This document shows positions 29,833 through 39,900 of a stretch of 46,287 bases of DNA, in pieces. The stretch's first letter is position 1, and every line of letters starts with the position of its first letter. The stretch spans positions 1 through 46,287 of the IMG/VR virus record IMGVR_UViG_3300015194_000003; one strand, 5' to 3'. Below the pieces are notes generated by a model. The model saw nothing but the letters and a program-made list of their open reading frames with translations. It was not told the origin of the DNA and did not search any database. The position numbers and the translations under genes are program-made. Source of the DNA: a virus.

Positions 29833-30849
29833 ATGTTCCTCCGTTCCGCCCCCTCTGAGACCCTGACCGACGTCATCGACCGGATGGAGACCGACGTGTC
29901 GGCCTCCCTGACCTTGTCCTCCAACGACATCGTGGTGGACCTGGCTCAGAACTCCATCGCGCTGGGCACCGTAGAGGTGCCGGTGACTCCCGAGGGCCTC
30001 AAGGCCCTGAGCACCTCCCTGGACATCCCGTCGGCGTTCCTGCTCCGTCAGGACCCCGACCTCCAGCAGGTGCTGCTGACCACGTTGCTCTCGCGCCAGC
30101 CCGGCAACGCCGTCTACGGCTACTCCGAGGCCGGGCTCAAGGAGGTCCGCGACCCGCGCACCCAGGTCATCTCCCCCTCCCGGTTGCTGCACGTCGCTTC
30201 CCGGGTGATCGACCCGCTCGCCCCGGTCCGGGACTTCTGGACCACCGGGGCGGAGTTCCGCCTCGACGTCACCGTGCCCGAGGGATCCGACCGGGGCGTA
30301 GGCGGGGACAACGCGGTCGGGGACCTGTCGGTGGCCGGGATCCGGATCATTCAGGACCGCAAGCACAACCTGGCCCCGGCGGTGCAGCCGTTCCAGTACC
30401 GGCTGTTCTGCACGAACGGGATGAGCACCCGCTACGACGGGGCCCAGGTGGACGCCCGGGGGTCCTCGGTAGAAGAAGTCCTTGCCGAGTTCGAGACGAT
30501 CGCGGACCTGGCCTTCCGCCGGGCCGAGGCTGACATGGAGGCGTTCTACTCCCTGCGCTCGGAGCGGCTGGAGCACCCGGAGCGCACCATGCTTCGGATG
30601 GCCCAGGACGCGGGTCTGCCGACCCGGACCACCACCCGGCTGTTGGAGCAGATCCCGCTGATCTCCCAGCAGGAGGGGCACTCAGGCGACGTGACTACCT
30701 TCGACCTGATCAACCTCATGACCAACATGGCCAACGACCCGTCGGCGACCCGCCCCGGGATCCGGCTGGCCCTGGAGCAGGCAGCGGGGAAGGTCGTCTC
30801 CGAGCACGCCGAGCGGTGCAACTCCTGCCAGTCGCGTCTGGTGCACTGA
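29833..30849 (+). CDS. DUF932-like phage/plasmid protein
   Basis: 338 residues; ATG preceded by GGGAGAAAAA, a strong site, and its own promoter. The layout resembles DUF932/LGT-type phage proteins: an N-terminal LAxNSIALGTVEVPVT region, a central block (LVPAxFQYRLFCTNGM-like, here VQPFQYRLFCTNGMS near 180), and a helical C-part. The function of that family is not established; members are often highly expressed in phages and plasmids. The end has a CNSC pair. It is followed by a strong hairpin, making it a single-gene unit. Confidence 0.6.
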   Translation: MFLRSAPSETLTDVIDRMETDVSASLTLSSNDIVVDLAQNSIALGTVEVPVTPEGLKALSTSLDIPSAFLLRQDPDLQQVLLTTLLSRQPGNAVYGYSEAGLKEVRDPRTQVISPSRLLHVASRVIDPLAPVRDFWTTGAEFRLDVTVPEGSDRGVGGDNAVGDLSVAGIRIIQDRKHNLAPAVQPFQYRLFCTNGMSTRYDGAQVDARGSSVEEVLAEFETIADLAFRRAEADMEAFYSLRSERLEHPERTMLRMAQDAGLPTRTTTRLLEQIPLISQQEGHSGDVTTFDLINLMTNMANDPSATRPGIRLALEQAAGKVVSEHAERCNSCQSRLVH

Positions 30850-30865
30850 CCGGCGCACCGCATCG

Positions 30866-30904
30866 CCGGGGCCCGGCCTGTCGCGCAGACGGGCCGGGCC
30901 CCGG
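30866..30904 (+). terminator. strong 17-bp hairpin, U-less terminator
   Basis: Arms 30866-30882 and 30888-30904 pair with a single G-U mismatch around a 5-nt loop, 16 bases after the DUF932-like gene stop. Confidence 0.8.
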
Positions 30905-30943
30905 TCAGCACCCACCATCTACCCCCTGAAGGAGCACCACCTC

Positions 30944-31318
30944 GTGGGCACCGGCATCGACATGAGCAACTCCGGCATGACCGACCTCAACGACGCAGAC
31001 ATCCTGCGTCTGGAGGGGGTGCTGCGTCACCTGCACGCGCGGCAGGGCACCAGCGTGTCCCTGGAGGGGTTCCGCAAGGAGGCCCGGGACCGGTTTGCCG
31101 AGGTGGGCTTCCGGGTGGAGGTCAAGACCTACGACACCCCCACCGCCGGGATCTTCGCCTTCGAGATCGAGATACGGGAGCGGCTGGAGGGGGAGTTCGA
31201 CCCCGATCAGATGGTGCACGAGGCCACCAACGACCTGCTCGGCCTGGGCACCAAGGGGGTCATCACGACCAACGGCGGTCTGTGGACCCCGCCGTCGCAC
31301 ACCCGCGTCTCCCGCTGA
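30944..31318 (+). CDS. hypothetical protein next to the large terminase
   Basis: 124 residues from GTG 30944 with AAGGAG 10 bases upstream. It is alpha/beta (ILRLEGVLRHLHARQG, FRVEVKTYDT, FAFEIEIRERL) with a DQMVHEATNDLLG helix near the end. No family recognised. Its stop is immediately followed by the terminase GTG start, so the two are probably co-translated. Confidence 0.55.
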   Translation: MGTGIDMSNSGMTDLNDADILRLEGVLRHLHARQGTSVSLEGFRKEARDRFAEVGFRVEVKTYDTPTAGIFAFEIEIRERLEGEFDPDQMVHEATNDLLGLGTKGVITTNGGLWTPPSHTRVSR

Positions 31319-33850
31319 GTGGCCTTTCACTCCGCCGTCAAAGCCAACCGGTTCCCGATCCCGGTTGGCTTCAACCCGTTGCGCGCCATCGAGTTGAGTG
31401 CGGGGTTCCGGGACCAGGTCCCGGACATCATGGAGTTCGCCATCTCCGACCGGTACCTGAACCGGCCGTACATGTTTCCTCGCCAGGCGACCCTGCTGAA
31501 GATCATCTTTTTGCAGACAGAATTGTTCACCCAGTACGACCATGACGTCATCGGGGAATGGACCGAGTCCTACATCCACACCGCCGACAACAACGGTCAG
31601 GGCAACAGCGGGATCCAGCCCGACATCATGGCCCGGATCGCAATCTGCAAGGCCGAGGGTCGGCCCTGGTTCCGGGAGACGTTGAACGTCTCCGGCCGAC
31701 GCGGCGGCAAGGGGCACATCGGGGCCTACGCCGGGGCCTACGTGCTATGGAATTACATGAGTTGGGGTGACCCGCAGGGCCACTTCGGGATCGACCGGGA
31801 CAAGAAACTGGAGATGCTGGTCTTCGCGGGCAAGAAGGAGCAGGCCAAGACCAACCAGTGGAAAGACCTCACCAACGTCATCATCGGTGCGCCGTGCTTC
31901 AGTCCGTACATCTCCCGCTCGCTCAGCGAGATCCTGACGGTCTACGCCCCGCATGACTTCGAGCGATTGTTCGAGCGGTGGCAGCGCGGGGTGGACTCCG
32001 AGGCAGACCTGGCCACCTTCGAGATCAAGCCCAAAGAGTCCACCCTGATGGCCGCCCGTGGCCCGGCGTCCATGTGCCTGGACCCCTCCACTCCGGTGCT
32101 GACCTCTGACCTGCGCTGGGTGCCGATCGGTGACCTGCGCCCAGGTGACGGCGTGGTCGGTTTCGATGAGCACCCCATCAAGGGGTCTCAGCGCAAACTG
32201 CGTGACGCCCAGGTGGTGGGCACCCGGACCGTGCGCAAAGAGGCTGTCCGACTGACCTTTGACGATGGCAGTTCCGTCGTGTGCTCGCTCGATCACCCCT
32301 GGTTGTTCAAGGACTTCGGCAAGGGTGGGACTTACCTGTGGCGTGAGACCCGCAAGTTGCGGGTGGGGGGTGCGGTCCAGCGCCTCGCTTCGTCGTGGTC
32401 GGGGCTGGCGTCGCCACCGGGATGCGACTTCACTACCCTCACCAAGATCGAGGCTCTGCCCCGGCAGGAGTTGGTCGATATCCAGACGACCAGTCACACC
32501 TTCATCGCCAATGGGCTGTTTAGCCACAATTGCCAGATGTATGACGAGATGGCTCACGTTATTGCCACCGGTGGGAACCGAGCAGCAGCCGATGTCTACG
32601 AAGCCGCGACCCCAAGCCTGGACCAGTTCAAGACCTGGGCGTTCTTGTACGAGCCGTCGAGCCCCTGGCAGCGCACCGGGCAGTTCTACAAGAACTACGA
32701 GCGGGCGTTGCAAAAGGAGGCTGACGGGACCCCCTCCTACCCCGAGATGCTCATGGTCCAGTTGGCTTCCTGGTCGATATACAAGGATTGGGAGCGGGCC
32801 AACGACCTGCTGGATTCCCCGGGCGGCATGAGGCTGATGCCGCTCAAGGGCGCGATCCAGGAGTACGACACCCAGATGCAGCGCCTGGAGCGGGCCAACG
32901 ACCTGCTGGATTCCCCGGGCGGCATGAGGCTGATGCCGCTCAAGGGCGCGATCCAGGAGTACGACACCCAGATGCAGCGCCTGGAGCGGGCCAACCCGGA
33001 GACATTTAATGTTGAGCGGCGGGCCTGGTGGGCAACCACGATGAACGCTTACTTGGCCGAGGAGAAGGTCAAGGCGATATGGGCTCCGTACCAGGGCGAG
33101 GTGCTTACCCAGCAGACTGAGGGGCGCCTGAACATCAACTACCGGGCCCACGGAGACCCGAGTAAGAGCGGCGCAGGCTTCGGCTACTCGATCGCGCACA
33201 TCGCGGGCTACGACGAGCGAGGTCTCCCGCACGTCGTCTTCGACAAGATCCACTCCTGGAACCCCGCCGACTTCCCCGGGCACGAGGTGGACTACTCGAT
33301 GATCCAGGGCGACATCGAGAAGGACCTGGATGCCTTTATGCCAGTCGAATTGACATTCGATCAGTTTAATAGCGTGAATGTCATTCAGAGTCTCCGTAAA
33401 TACGTGGCAAAATCCACCCGTCCCAAGAAGACGAACGTCTACGAGCGCACCGCCACCGCCAAGTTGAACTGGCAGACCTCGGAGACCTTCAAGACGGCCC
33501 TGAACATGGGCCTGATCCATGGCCCCTACCACGAACTGGCCGACCTGGAACTGCGCTACCTCCAGGACTTCGGCGGTCGGATCGACCACCCCACGTCCGG
33601 GCCTGTGCAGACCAAGGACATCGCCGACACGCTGTGCATCAACGTCTTCGAGTTGATCGGCTCGCAGATGTCCTCCTTCATCGCCCAGCAGTTGAGTGAG
33701 ACCCCGCTGGGGGCGACCGCCCAGGGCGGCTTCGACCCGAGCACCTCCCGCAACTCCACCGAGGCGGTCATCCAGCAGATGTCCGGGTTCGGCCGTGCCC
33801 GTCGAGGCCCCGGCGGCATGGGCTCCGGTGGGCGGTTCCGCCGTGGCTGA
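31319..33850 (+). CDS. terminase large subunit, with mini-intein and internal duplication
   Basis: 843 residues from GTG 31319, about 691 after splicing. The Walker A-like motif is GRRGGKG (126-132). Walker B QMYDEMAH carries Asp409 and Glu410 directly after the intein. The nuclease part has an acidic FDQFNS motif with Asp681. This is the packaging motor that cuts and translocates phage DNA. A perfect 32-residue tandem repeat (ERANDLLD...) near 491-554 is not expected in the family. The start follows the previous stop with no gap. The usual portal gene is not downstream within the window. Confidence 0.85.
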   Translation: MAFHSAVKANRFPIPVGFNPLRAIELSAGFRDQVPDIMEFAISDRYLNRPYMFPRQATLLKIIFLQTELFTQYDHDVIGEWTESYIHTADNNGQGNSGIQPDIMARIAICKAEGRPWFRETLNVSGRRGGKGHIGAYAGAYVLWNYMSWGDPQGHFGIDRDKKLEMLVFAGKKEQAKTNQWKDLTNVIIGAPCFSPYISRSLSEILTVYAPHDFERLFERWQRGVDSEADLATFEIKPKESTLMAARGPASMCLDPSTPVLTSDLRWVPIGDLRPGDGVVGFDEHPIKGSQRKLRDAQVVGTRTVRKEAVRLTFDDGSSVVCSLDHPWLFKDFGKGGTYLWRETRKLRVGGAVQRLASSWSGLASPPGCDFTTLTKIEALPRQELVDIQTTSHTFIANGLFSHNCQMYDEMAHVIATGGNRAAADVYEAATPSLDQFKTWAFLYEPSSPWQRTGQFYKNYERALQKEADGTPSYPEMLMVQLASWSIYKDWERANDLLDSPGGMRLMPLKGAIQEYDTQMQRLERANDLLDSPGGMRLMPLKGAIQEYDTQMQRLERANPETFNVERRAWWATTMNAYLAEEKVKAIWAPYQGEVLTQQTEGRLNINYRAHGDPSKSGAGFGYSIAHIAGYDERGLPHVVFDKIHSWNPADFPGHEVDYSMIQGDIEKDLDAFMPVELTFDQFNSVNVIQSLRKYVAKSTRPKKTNVYERTATAKLNWQTSETFKTALNMGLIHGPYHELADLELRYLQDFGGRIDHPTSGPVQTKDIADTLCINVFELIGSQMSSFIAQQLSETPLGATAQGGFDPSTSRNSTEAVIQQMSGFGRARRGPGGMGSGGRFRRG
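32075..32530 (+). other. terminase mini-intein (152 residues, no endonuclease)
   Basis: It runs from Cys253 (CLDPSTPVLTSD) with block B CSLDHPWL, to HTFIANGLFSHN before Cys405. It is too short for an endonuclease, so it is fixed or relies on another enzyme for homing. It sits exactly before the Walker B motif. Confidence 0.9.
32792..32995. repeat. perfect 96-bp tandem duplication in the terminase gene
   Basis: Units 32792-32887 and 32888-32983 are identical, followed by a 12-base partial third copy (32984-32995). It keeps frame and doubles 32 residues. Confidence 0.92.
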
Positions 33851-33870
33851 GGTTTGAGTTGTCTGTCTCT

Positions 33871-33912
33871 CTATAGGTCAACTTGACAGCGCTTCATCGG
33901 TTCGGACACCAT
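33871..33912 (+). promoter_or_regulatory. CTATAGG / TTGACA regulatory site before the GHKL gene
   Basis: CTATAGGTCAACTTGACA at 33871-33888 matches 46211-46228 at 15 of 18 positions. TTGACA (33883-33888) with CACCAT (33907-33912, 18-nt spacer) is a possible promoter. The gap 33851-33993 has no gene. Confidence 0.45.
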
Positions 33913-33993
33913 GTCGTCCGACTCGCTGACCGTCGACTTCAGGCGTTCGGCACCGCGTCCTCCACTGGGGGGACAGACTCGGGAGATAAAAAG

Positions 33994-35976
33994 ATGCCCA
34001 CCATTTTGATGACGGCGGCTGCCATCAAGCCCCAGGTGGATCGTGCCTACGGCGGAACCCATGCGTTCCAGTGGGTGCGCGAGGCGTACGTGAACTCCGA
34101 CCAGGCCGGGGCACGCAAGATCGAGTTCACCACCGAACCTCAGGGCGTGGTGGACTTTGACGTCCATCGGCGGATGATCGTGGACGACGGCTGCGGGATG
34201 GACCCCGACGAGATCGCCGGGTTCATGAACAAGTTCGGCGGCTCGGGCAAGTCCATCGGGGCCACCTACGGCAACTACGGCTACGGCTGCAAGGTCAGCC
34301 TGCTGCCCTGGAACCACCACGGCCTCGTGGTGATCTCCCGGGGCGCGGCGGGGGCGCTCAGCCTGATCTGGATGCACCTGGACGTCGATCACGACGACTA
34401 TGGCGCGAGGATGTTCGACCTCAACGCCGGGACCGGCGACGACCCCGACTGGTCGGACGTCGTCCCGCTCGATGAGTTCGACGCCTGGGACTGCGGTGAT
34501 GACACCCTGGACTGGAAGCAGGTCGGCAACGACGCCCTGGGCACCGACTCCAACGGACACCCGTGCACCGGCACCGTGCTCGTGCTGATGGGCAACGGCC
34601 CCGACCAGGACACCGTGCGCGGCGATCCGAGCCGCGAGGAGTTCGGCAAGTACGACATCGTGCAGTACCTCAACGGTCGGCTCTGGGAGGTCAACCTTGA
34701 CACCGAGGTCGCCCAGTACGAGTTCTGGTCCAACCGGGCTAAGTGGCCAACCCAGATCCCGCAGAAGCAGATCCGCCGCCCGCACGGGCTCCGCTCGGTG
34801 CTGGAAGGTGCGGCCCGGCCCACCGCTCTACACCCTGGACGCGGCATCGAGGCGTCCGGGACGCTGACCTTGTCCACGTCCGATAGCGGCATGAAGGTTG
34901 ACCTGGACTGGACCCTGTTCAAGGAGCCCACCCTCAATCGCGGCGATCTGGTCAGCCTGCCGCTGATCGGCGTGCTGTTCGAGGCCCACCCAGGACTGCC
35001 CGAGGTCTTCGACCTGCACGCCGCCGGGATGAACGGCATCGGCGTGCGCGCCCGGATGAGCAGGTTCGTGAAGGTGAGCGACGTGCAGGACCGGCTCGCG
35101 CTGATCATCCGGCCCCAGCCCAAAGCGGTCGACTCCCGGATCAACGTCTTCCCCGACGCCAGTCGCACCCGGTTGCTCTACACCGACCCGAAGTCGGGCG
35201 GCAAGGACCTGCCTTGGGACGAGTGGGTCACCGCCTGGCAGAACCACATGCCCACCGAGGTGAAGAAGGCCATCGCCGACCACTACAGCGCGCTGGCCAC
35301 CACGGCCCCGGATGAGGAGTCGGTGCGTCTGCTCGGGCAGCGGTACCTGCCGTTCCTGCGTCAGACTGTCACCCGACTGGTCCGCTCGCTCACCCCCACC
35401 GGGCTGACCGGTGCGACCAAGACCGGCATCGGCGGAACCGGCACCCCGGGCGTCACCCGTACTGGTCCCGTCACCGAGCGGCTGGTCAAGCCAGCGACCC
35501 GGATCCGGAGCAGGAGACCGACCCATCCGGCCGACTCCGGCGGGGACCAGGACCTCAAGGAGAGCAGCGTCCGGGGCGCCCTGGTGCAGGTGGTCGCCGA
35601 GTCCCGCCCTGACCAGTGGTACGGGGTCACCTACGACCCGGCCGCGCGGATCGCCACCGTGAACACGGCGTCGGAGTCCTACTTGCGGGTGATGAACTAC
35701 ATGCTCGACAAGGAGTCCAGCCGGGGCCGGATCACCGACGATGCGGAGAATCCCCGCCGCCGCGCCGTCACGGCCGCGATCCACGACACCATCGTTATGC
35801 ACGTCAGACTTGCGATGACCGAGACGGTGGTCGAATCCAACGCTCACCCCGACGAGAGGGACGAGATCTTGGCCGACCCCGCTGTGAGCACCTGCCTGCG
35901 GGGCATCCGCAACATCGAGGAGATGGCGTCCGGTCCGATCGGCGCTGCCTTGAAGGGCAAGAGGCTCGCAGCATGA
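33994..35976 (+). CDS. GHKL-superfamily ATPase (Hsp90/MutL/MORC-like)
   Basis: 660 residues. ATG 33994 has GGGAGATAAAAAG upstream; a TTG at 33883 is not needed. The Bergerat ATP fold is clear: N-box REAYVNS with Glu30 and Asn34, G1 box DDGCGM (64-69), and G2 GNYGYGCKVS (about 93-102). The middle part is beta-rich and the C-terminus is helical. Such ATPases act as clamp-like dimers in chaperones, mismatch repair, topoisomerases and MORC-type chromatin or defence proteins. No topoisomerase or endonuclease domain is visible. ATGA couples it to the Dam-type methylase, which suggests a DNA-directed function. Confidence 0.8.
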   Translation: MPTILMTAAAIKPQVDRAYGGTHAFQWVREAYVNSDQAGARKIEFTTEPQGVVDFDVHRRMIVDDGCGMDPDEIAGFMNKFGGSGKSIGATYGNYGYGCKVSLLPWNHHGLVVISRGAAGALSLIWMHLDVDHDDYGARMFDLNAGTGDDPDWSDVVPLDEFDAWDCGDDTLDWKQVGNDALGTDSNGHPCTGTVLVLMGNGPDQDTVRGDPSREEFGKYDIVQYLNGRLWEVNLDTEVAQYEFWSNRAKWPTQIPQKQIRRPHGLRSVLEGAARPTALHPGRGIEASGTLTLSTSDSGMKVDLDWTLFKEPTLNRGDLVSLPLIGVLFEAHPGLPEVFDLHAAGMNGIGVRARMSRFVKVSDVQDRLALIIRPQPKAVDSRINVFPDASRTRLLYTDPKSGGKDLPWDEWVTAWQNHMPTEVKKAIADHYSALATTAPDEESVRLLGQRYLPFLRQTVTRLVRSLTPTGLTGATKTGIGGTGTPGVTRTGPVTERLVKPATRIRSRRPTHPADSGGDQDLKESSVRGALVQVVAESRPDQWYGVTYDPAARIATVNTASESYLRVMNYMLDKESSRGRITDDAENPRRRAVTAAIHDTIVMHVRLAMTETVVESNAHPDERDEILADPAVSTCLRGIRNIEEMASGPIGAALKGKRLAA

Positions 35977-36941
35977 GCAAGCCGCTGCGGCTCCCCCTAG
36001 ATGTCGATCCGGATTTTGGCCCCCAACTGGTGCTCAAGCCGGTGCTCCAGTACCCCGGGTCGAAGGTGCGGATGGCGAGGACCATCATCGACCTGCTCGG
36101 ACCGCACACCACCTACGTCGAGCCCTACTGCGGCTCGGCGGCAGTGTTCCTGGCCAAGCCCCGGGCGAACGTGGAGATTCTCGGGGACATGAACAAACTC
36201 CTCATCATGTTCTACGAGACGCTGCGCGAGGAGGAGACGGCGTTCAAGTTGATCCGGGCGCTGACGTACACCCCCTATGCGCGCGCTGAGTTGGAACTCT
36301 GCGCGCATGACGACGCGGCCCTGGATCCGATCGAGCGGTCCCGCCGGTTCATGGTCCGGACCAACCAGACCTTCGTGGGCAGCGCAGGTAGTGGGAACTG
36401 GGTCATCACCTACGGCGGGTCCTCCGGCCACTCCAACGCGACCAAGTGGAACAACTACGTCACCCGGCTGTTCACCGTCCACGAGCGTCTGACCGGGGTG
36501 CAGATCGAGTGCCGGAACGCGGTCGAGATCCTCCAGCGGGCCTATCTCAAGCACGACGACCAGATCGCGGTCTACCTGGACCCGCCGTACATCATGACCG
36601 ACCGAAACGGCGCCAGGTACACCGAGGAGGCCGACCTGCGCCATCACCAGGACATGCTGGAGACGGTGGTCAAACTCACCGGGCCCGTGGTGATCTCGGC
36701 CTACGAGAACACCCTCTACGACGATGCGCTCGGTGAAGGCGGCGCGGGCTGGAAGAAGATCCTCGTCAAGGTGTCTGCTTCGTCTAGTGCGGGTAAAGGT
36801 TCGGTGGCTAAGCGCACCGAGGTGCTGTGGGCCTCACCGGCATGCCAGGGCGGCCCGCCTGAGTCGGTCCTGCTGGTCCCGTCTGACGTCGCAGACGTAG
36901 GTCTGCTGGATGTGCCCACCCAGGCCGCCCCCGGCGCCTGA
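35973..36941 (+). CDS. Dam/D12-class DNA adenine N6-methyltransferase
   Basis: 322 residues from ATG 35973 (ATGA overlap). SAM-binding motif I is YVEPYCGSAAVF near 50, after LQYPGSK (26-31). Catalytic motif IV is DPPY (203-206). The order (motif I first) is the alpha class typified by Dam and DpnM, which methylate adenine. Length is typical. It probably protects phage DNA from host restriction or marks it. The last ~40 residues are Ser/Pro-rich. The recognition site cannot be read from the sequence. Confidence 0.88.
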   Translation: MSKPLRLPLDVDPDFGPQLVLKPVLQYPGSKVRMARTIIDLLGPHTTYVEPYCGSAAVFLAKPRANVEILGDMNKLLIMFYETLREEETAFKLIRALTYTPYARAELELCAHDDAALDPIERSRRFMVRTNQTFVGSAGSGNWVITYGGSSGHSNATKWNNYVTRLFTVHERLTGVQIECRNAVEILQRAYLKHDDQIAVYLDPPYIMTDRNGARYTEEADLRHHQDMLETVVKLTGPVVISAYENTLYDDALGEGGAGWKKILVKVSASSSAGKGSVAKRTEVLWASPACQGGPPESVLLVPSDVADVGLLDVPTQAAPGA

Positions 36942-36993
36942 GGCGGTCGTCCTGGACCTGTCGGGTCATCCCCGAATCCCATGAAGAAGTGAC

Positions 36994-39900
36994 ATGACGA
37001 CACTGCGAGCGACCAAGCACATCGCCTCCCTGCCGGGTCTGCACCTGCACCTGCTGCCCGAGGACGACGCCGAGGCCCTGGCGCACCTGCTGCGGGTCCA
37101 CAAGCCCTCCAGGACGGCCTCAGCGGCCGACGACGCGGACCCGTTCAACCGGGCCGCGCTGCACGCCGTAGCGTCTGACGGTGGCTTCACGGTGCACGAC
37201 CACATGGGGGACGGGCCGACCTCCGGCTACATGGTCTCCCTGTCCAAGACCAGCGAGAAGTCGATCCCGCTGGCGAACCTGGCGGCGGCCGACATCACCG
37301 CCTACCGGACCAGGTATGCCACCGCGCTCAAACGGGCCGACTGCTACCTCGGGGCCTGGGTGTTCGAGGGCAACGTCTACCTGGACGTCTCCCAGCACGT
37401 CGGCGACCGTACGCATGCGATCGACCTGGCCCACCAGCGCGACCAGTTGGGCATCTTCGACCTGGGTTCGATGAGCACCATCGACACCCAGATAAAGTCC
37501 ACCGCCGGACGAAAGATCGCCACGATCACCGGTCGGGGCGCGGCCTGGAGCCAGCACACCGCCGGGGCTAAAGGCGAGGTCTTCGTCGCTGCGGACGGCC
37601 AGTCCTTCGACCTGGTCCGCACCCTTGGAGAACGTCTAGTCCAGGCCACTGTAGATGGGATCGAGGCTGGCTTCCTCGGGTGGACACAGCACGGCACCGT
37701 CGGCATGGTCATGGTCCACGACCCCTATCGCCGCCTCGGTATCGCTTCCGCCCTGCTCGCCTTCGCGCGCCGGGTCTCGGGGGAGAGCATCGAGCACTCC
37801 GAGTCCTTCACGCCCGACGGCGAGGCCTGGAGCCAGCATGTCGCCGGGGCTAACGGCTCGCTGCCCATGGACCTGCGCCTGGAGGTCAAGCCGAACCGTC
37901 GCGGCGTGCTCGCCTGGCTGCCTGGGGCCCAGATCAAAGAAATCACCGACTACGGAGCCGCCCCGACCGAGGACATCATGGTCGGGGAGTTGAACTGGAC
38001 CGACGACGGGATGATCTCCTGGGTCGTCGTCTACTACGAGGAGTTCCGCCGCCGGGGCCTAGCCGACGCCATGTGGGGACTGGCCAAGGCCACCGACCCG
38101 CGAGTGCACCACTCCCAGGCCCGCAGTGAGTCCGGCGACGCCTGGGCTCGCAGCACCGGCGACCGACTGCCCCGGCTGAACAACACCGCTGCATTGTCGA
38201 CGGTCTACTTCCACGCCTCCCCGACGGCGATGCCGGTGGGCACCGTGATGCATCCCGACCCGGACAAGCGGTTCCCGCAGGCCGATCCGCACCAGGTCTA
38301 CTTCACCCCTGACCCTTGGGTCGCGCTGCTGCACCACGGCGGCATCACGGCCTACATCGACGGTCGCACGCACCTGTACAAGGTCGAGCCCCTCGGTGAG
38401 ATCGAGGACGACCCCGAGGCTGTCGTGGCAGGCAAGCGGGGCCAGTCCTTCATGGCTTCCGGTGCGCGCATCTTGGCCGAACTGACCGGTGACGCGGGGA
38501 CAGCGCTTCTCATGAAGACCTCACTCCGGTCCATGGCGGTGTCCTGGCGAGATCGGGGAGCCCAGCCGACCGGCGTGGACGCCTTCATCTCCCCCGATAC
38601 CGGACGCTCCCGGGGGAACCTGTACAGCGTGTGGCTGTACGGCTCGATGGAGGCCCGGTTCCCCCGACTCAAGCAGGCCCGGGAGTACGTGGAGGCGATC
38701 TACGGACCGTTGACCTGGGAGAAGGTCAAGGGCGACCAGATGCCCCATTATGACCAAGTTTGGGGCCAAACAACCGAGTTCAACGATTCCTCTTACTTTA
38801 TGGTAGTTCGGCACCTACCCCGGCTCGGTGCGCAGGCATCGCTCAAGGTCGCCGTCGAGACCGGCGTCTGGTATCACACCGGTGATCCCAGCCGGTGGCA
38901 GCAGGGCCAGTATTCGCACCTCGGAACCATGAACTCCGTGCTGGATCGCCGGATGAAATACCCGACCCGGGGCGTCTGGAAGATCACCATCAACCCGCGT
39001 CACCCGCTGAACACCCCAGCCACCCCGCTGGAGGACTTCGAGGCGAACATCCTGGGCGAGTGGATGGTGATGTCCCACGGCTCGGGTGAAGCACCCGGGG
39101 ACAAGGTGCAGGGGCTGCGCTACGACGGCGACGTCAAGGACGTCATCGCCAAGACCGGCTGGACCCCCGCCACCGACGCGATCTACTACTCCAACTTCGT
39201 GGAGGGCAAGGGCGACGTCTCCGTGATGGTGCTCGCCTCCGCCGTGGTGGCCAAGAAGGAGATGATCGGCGACCAGGAACCTCTGTGGGGCAGCACCGAC
39301 CAGTTCGGCTTCGCCGCCGCCAAGACCGCCAGCACCCCGGGCAGCCTCATCGCGCGCGGGCTGACGATGGAAGTGGACCAGCACTGGCTCGCCCTCAAGG
39401 CCGAGGCGGGCACGCTCACCGCCCAGGACATCCTCGCCGCCCTGCACTTCATCGACGGCCGAGTCGGAGAGTGGTGGGGGATCGTCGGGTCCTTTGACGA
39501 CCTGGACGGCTGGAAGAACGACTGGGGTCACGTCGAGGACGACGAGACCGTCAAGACCCTCCTGGCGGAGTACGACGACTATCCGAACATCCACGGCACG
39601 ATGGGCATCGTGCTGGTCGCCAAGCGGCCGATCTTCAACGGCAAGCCGTGGGACCCCGACGACGTGGACGACGACGCTCGCGGGTACGAGATTCATCCGC
39701 TGATGGGCAACTCCGGCCTGCCTACTTCGGCCCGCGACGTCGACCTGGTCGAGATCCACTACAACGCCGGGTGGGGCTGGAAGACCCTGCCCGCCACCGG
39801 GATGCGCGCCAAGGCTGCCAAGGGCGACGGCATGGACACCTGCAAGTTCTGCGGGTCAAACGACCTGTGGGGCAACCACTTCGACGCCGACGGCAACGGA

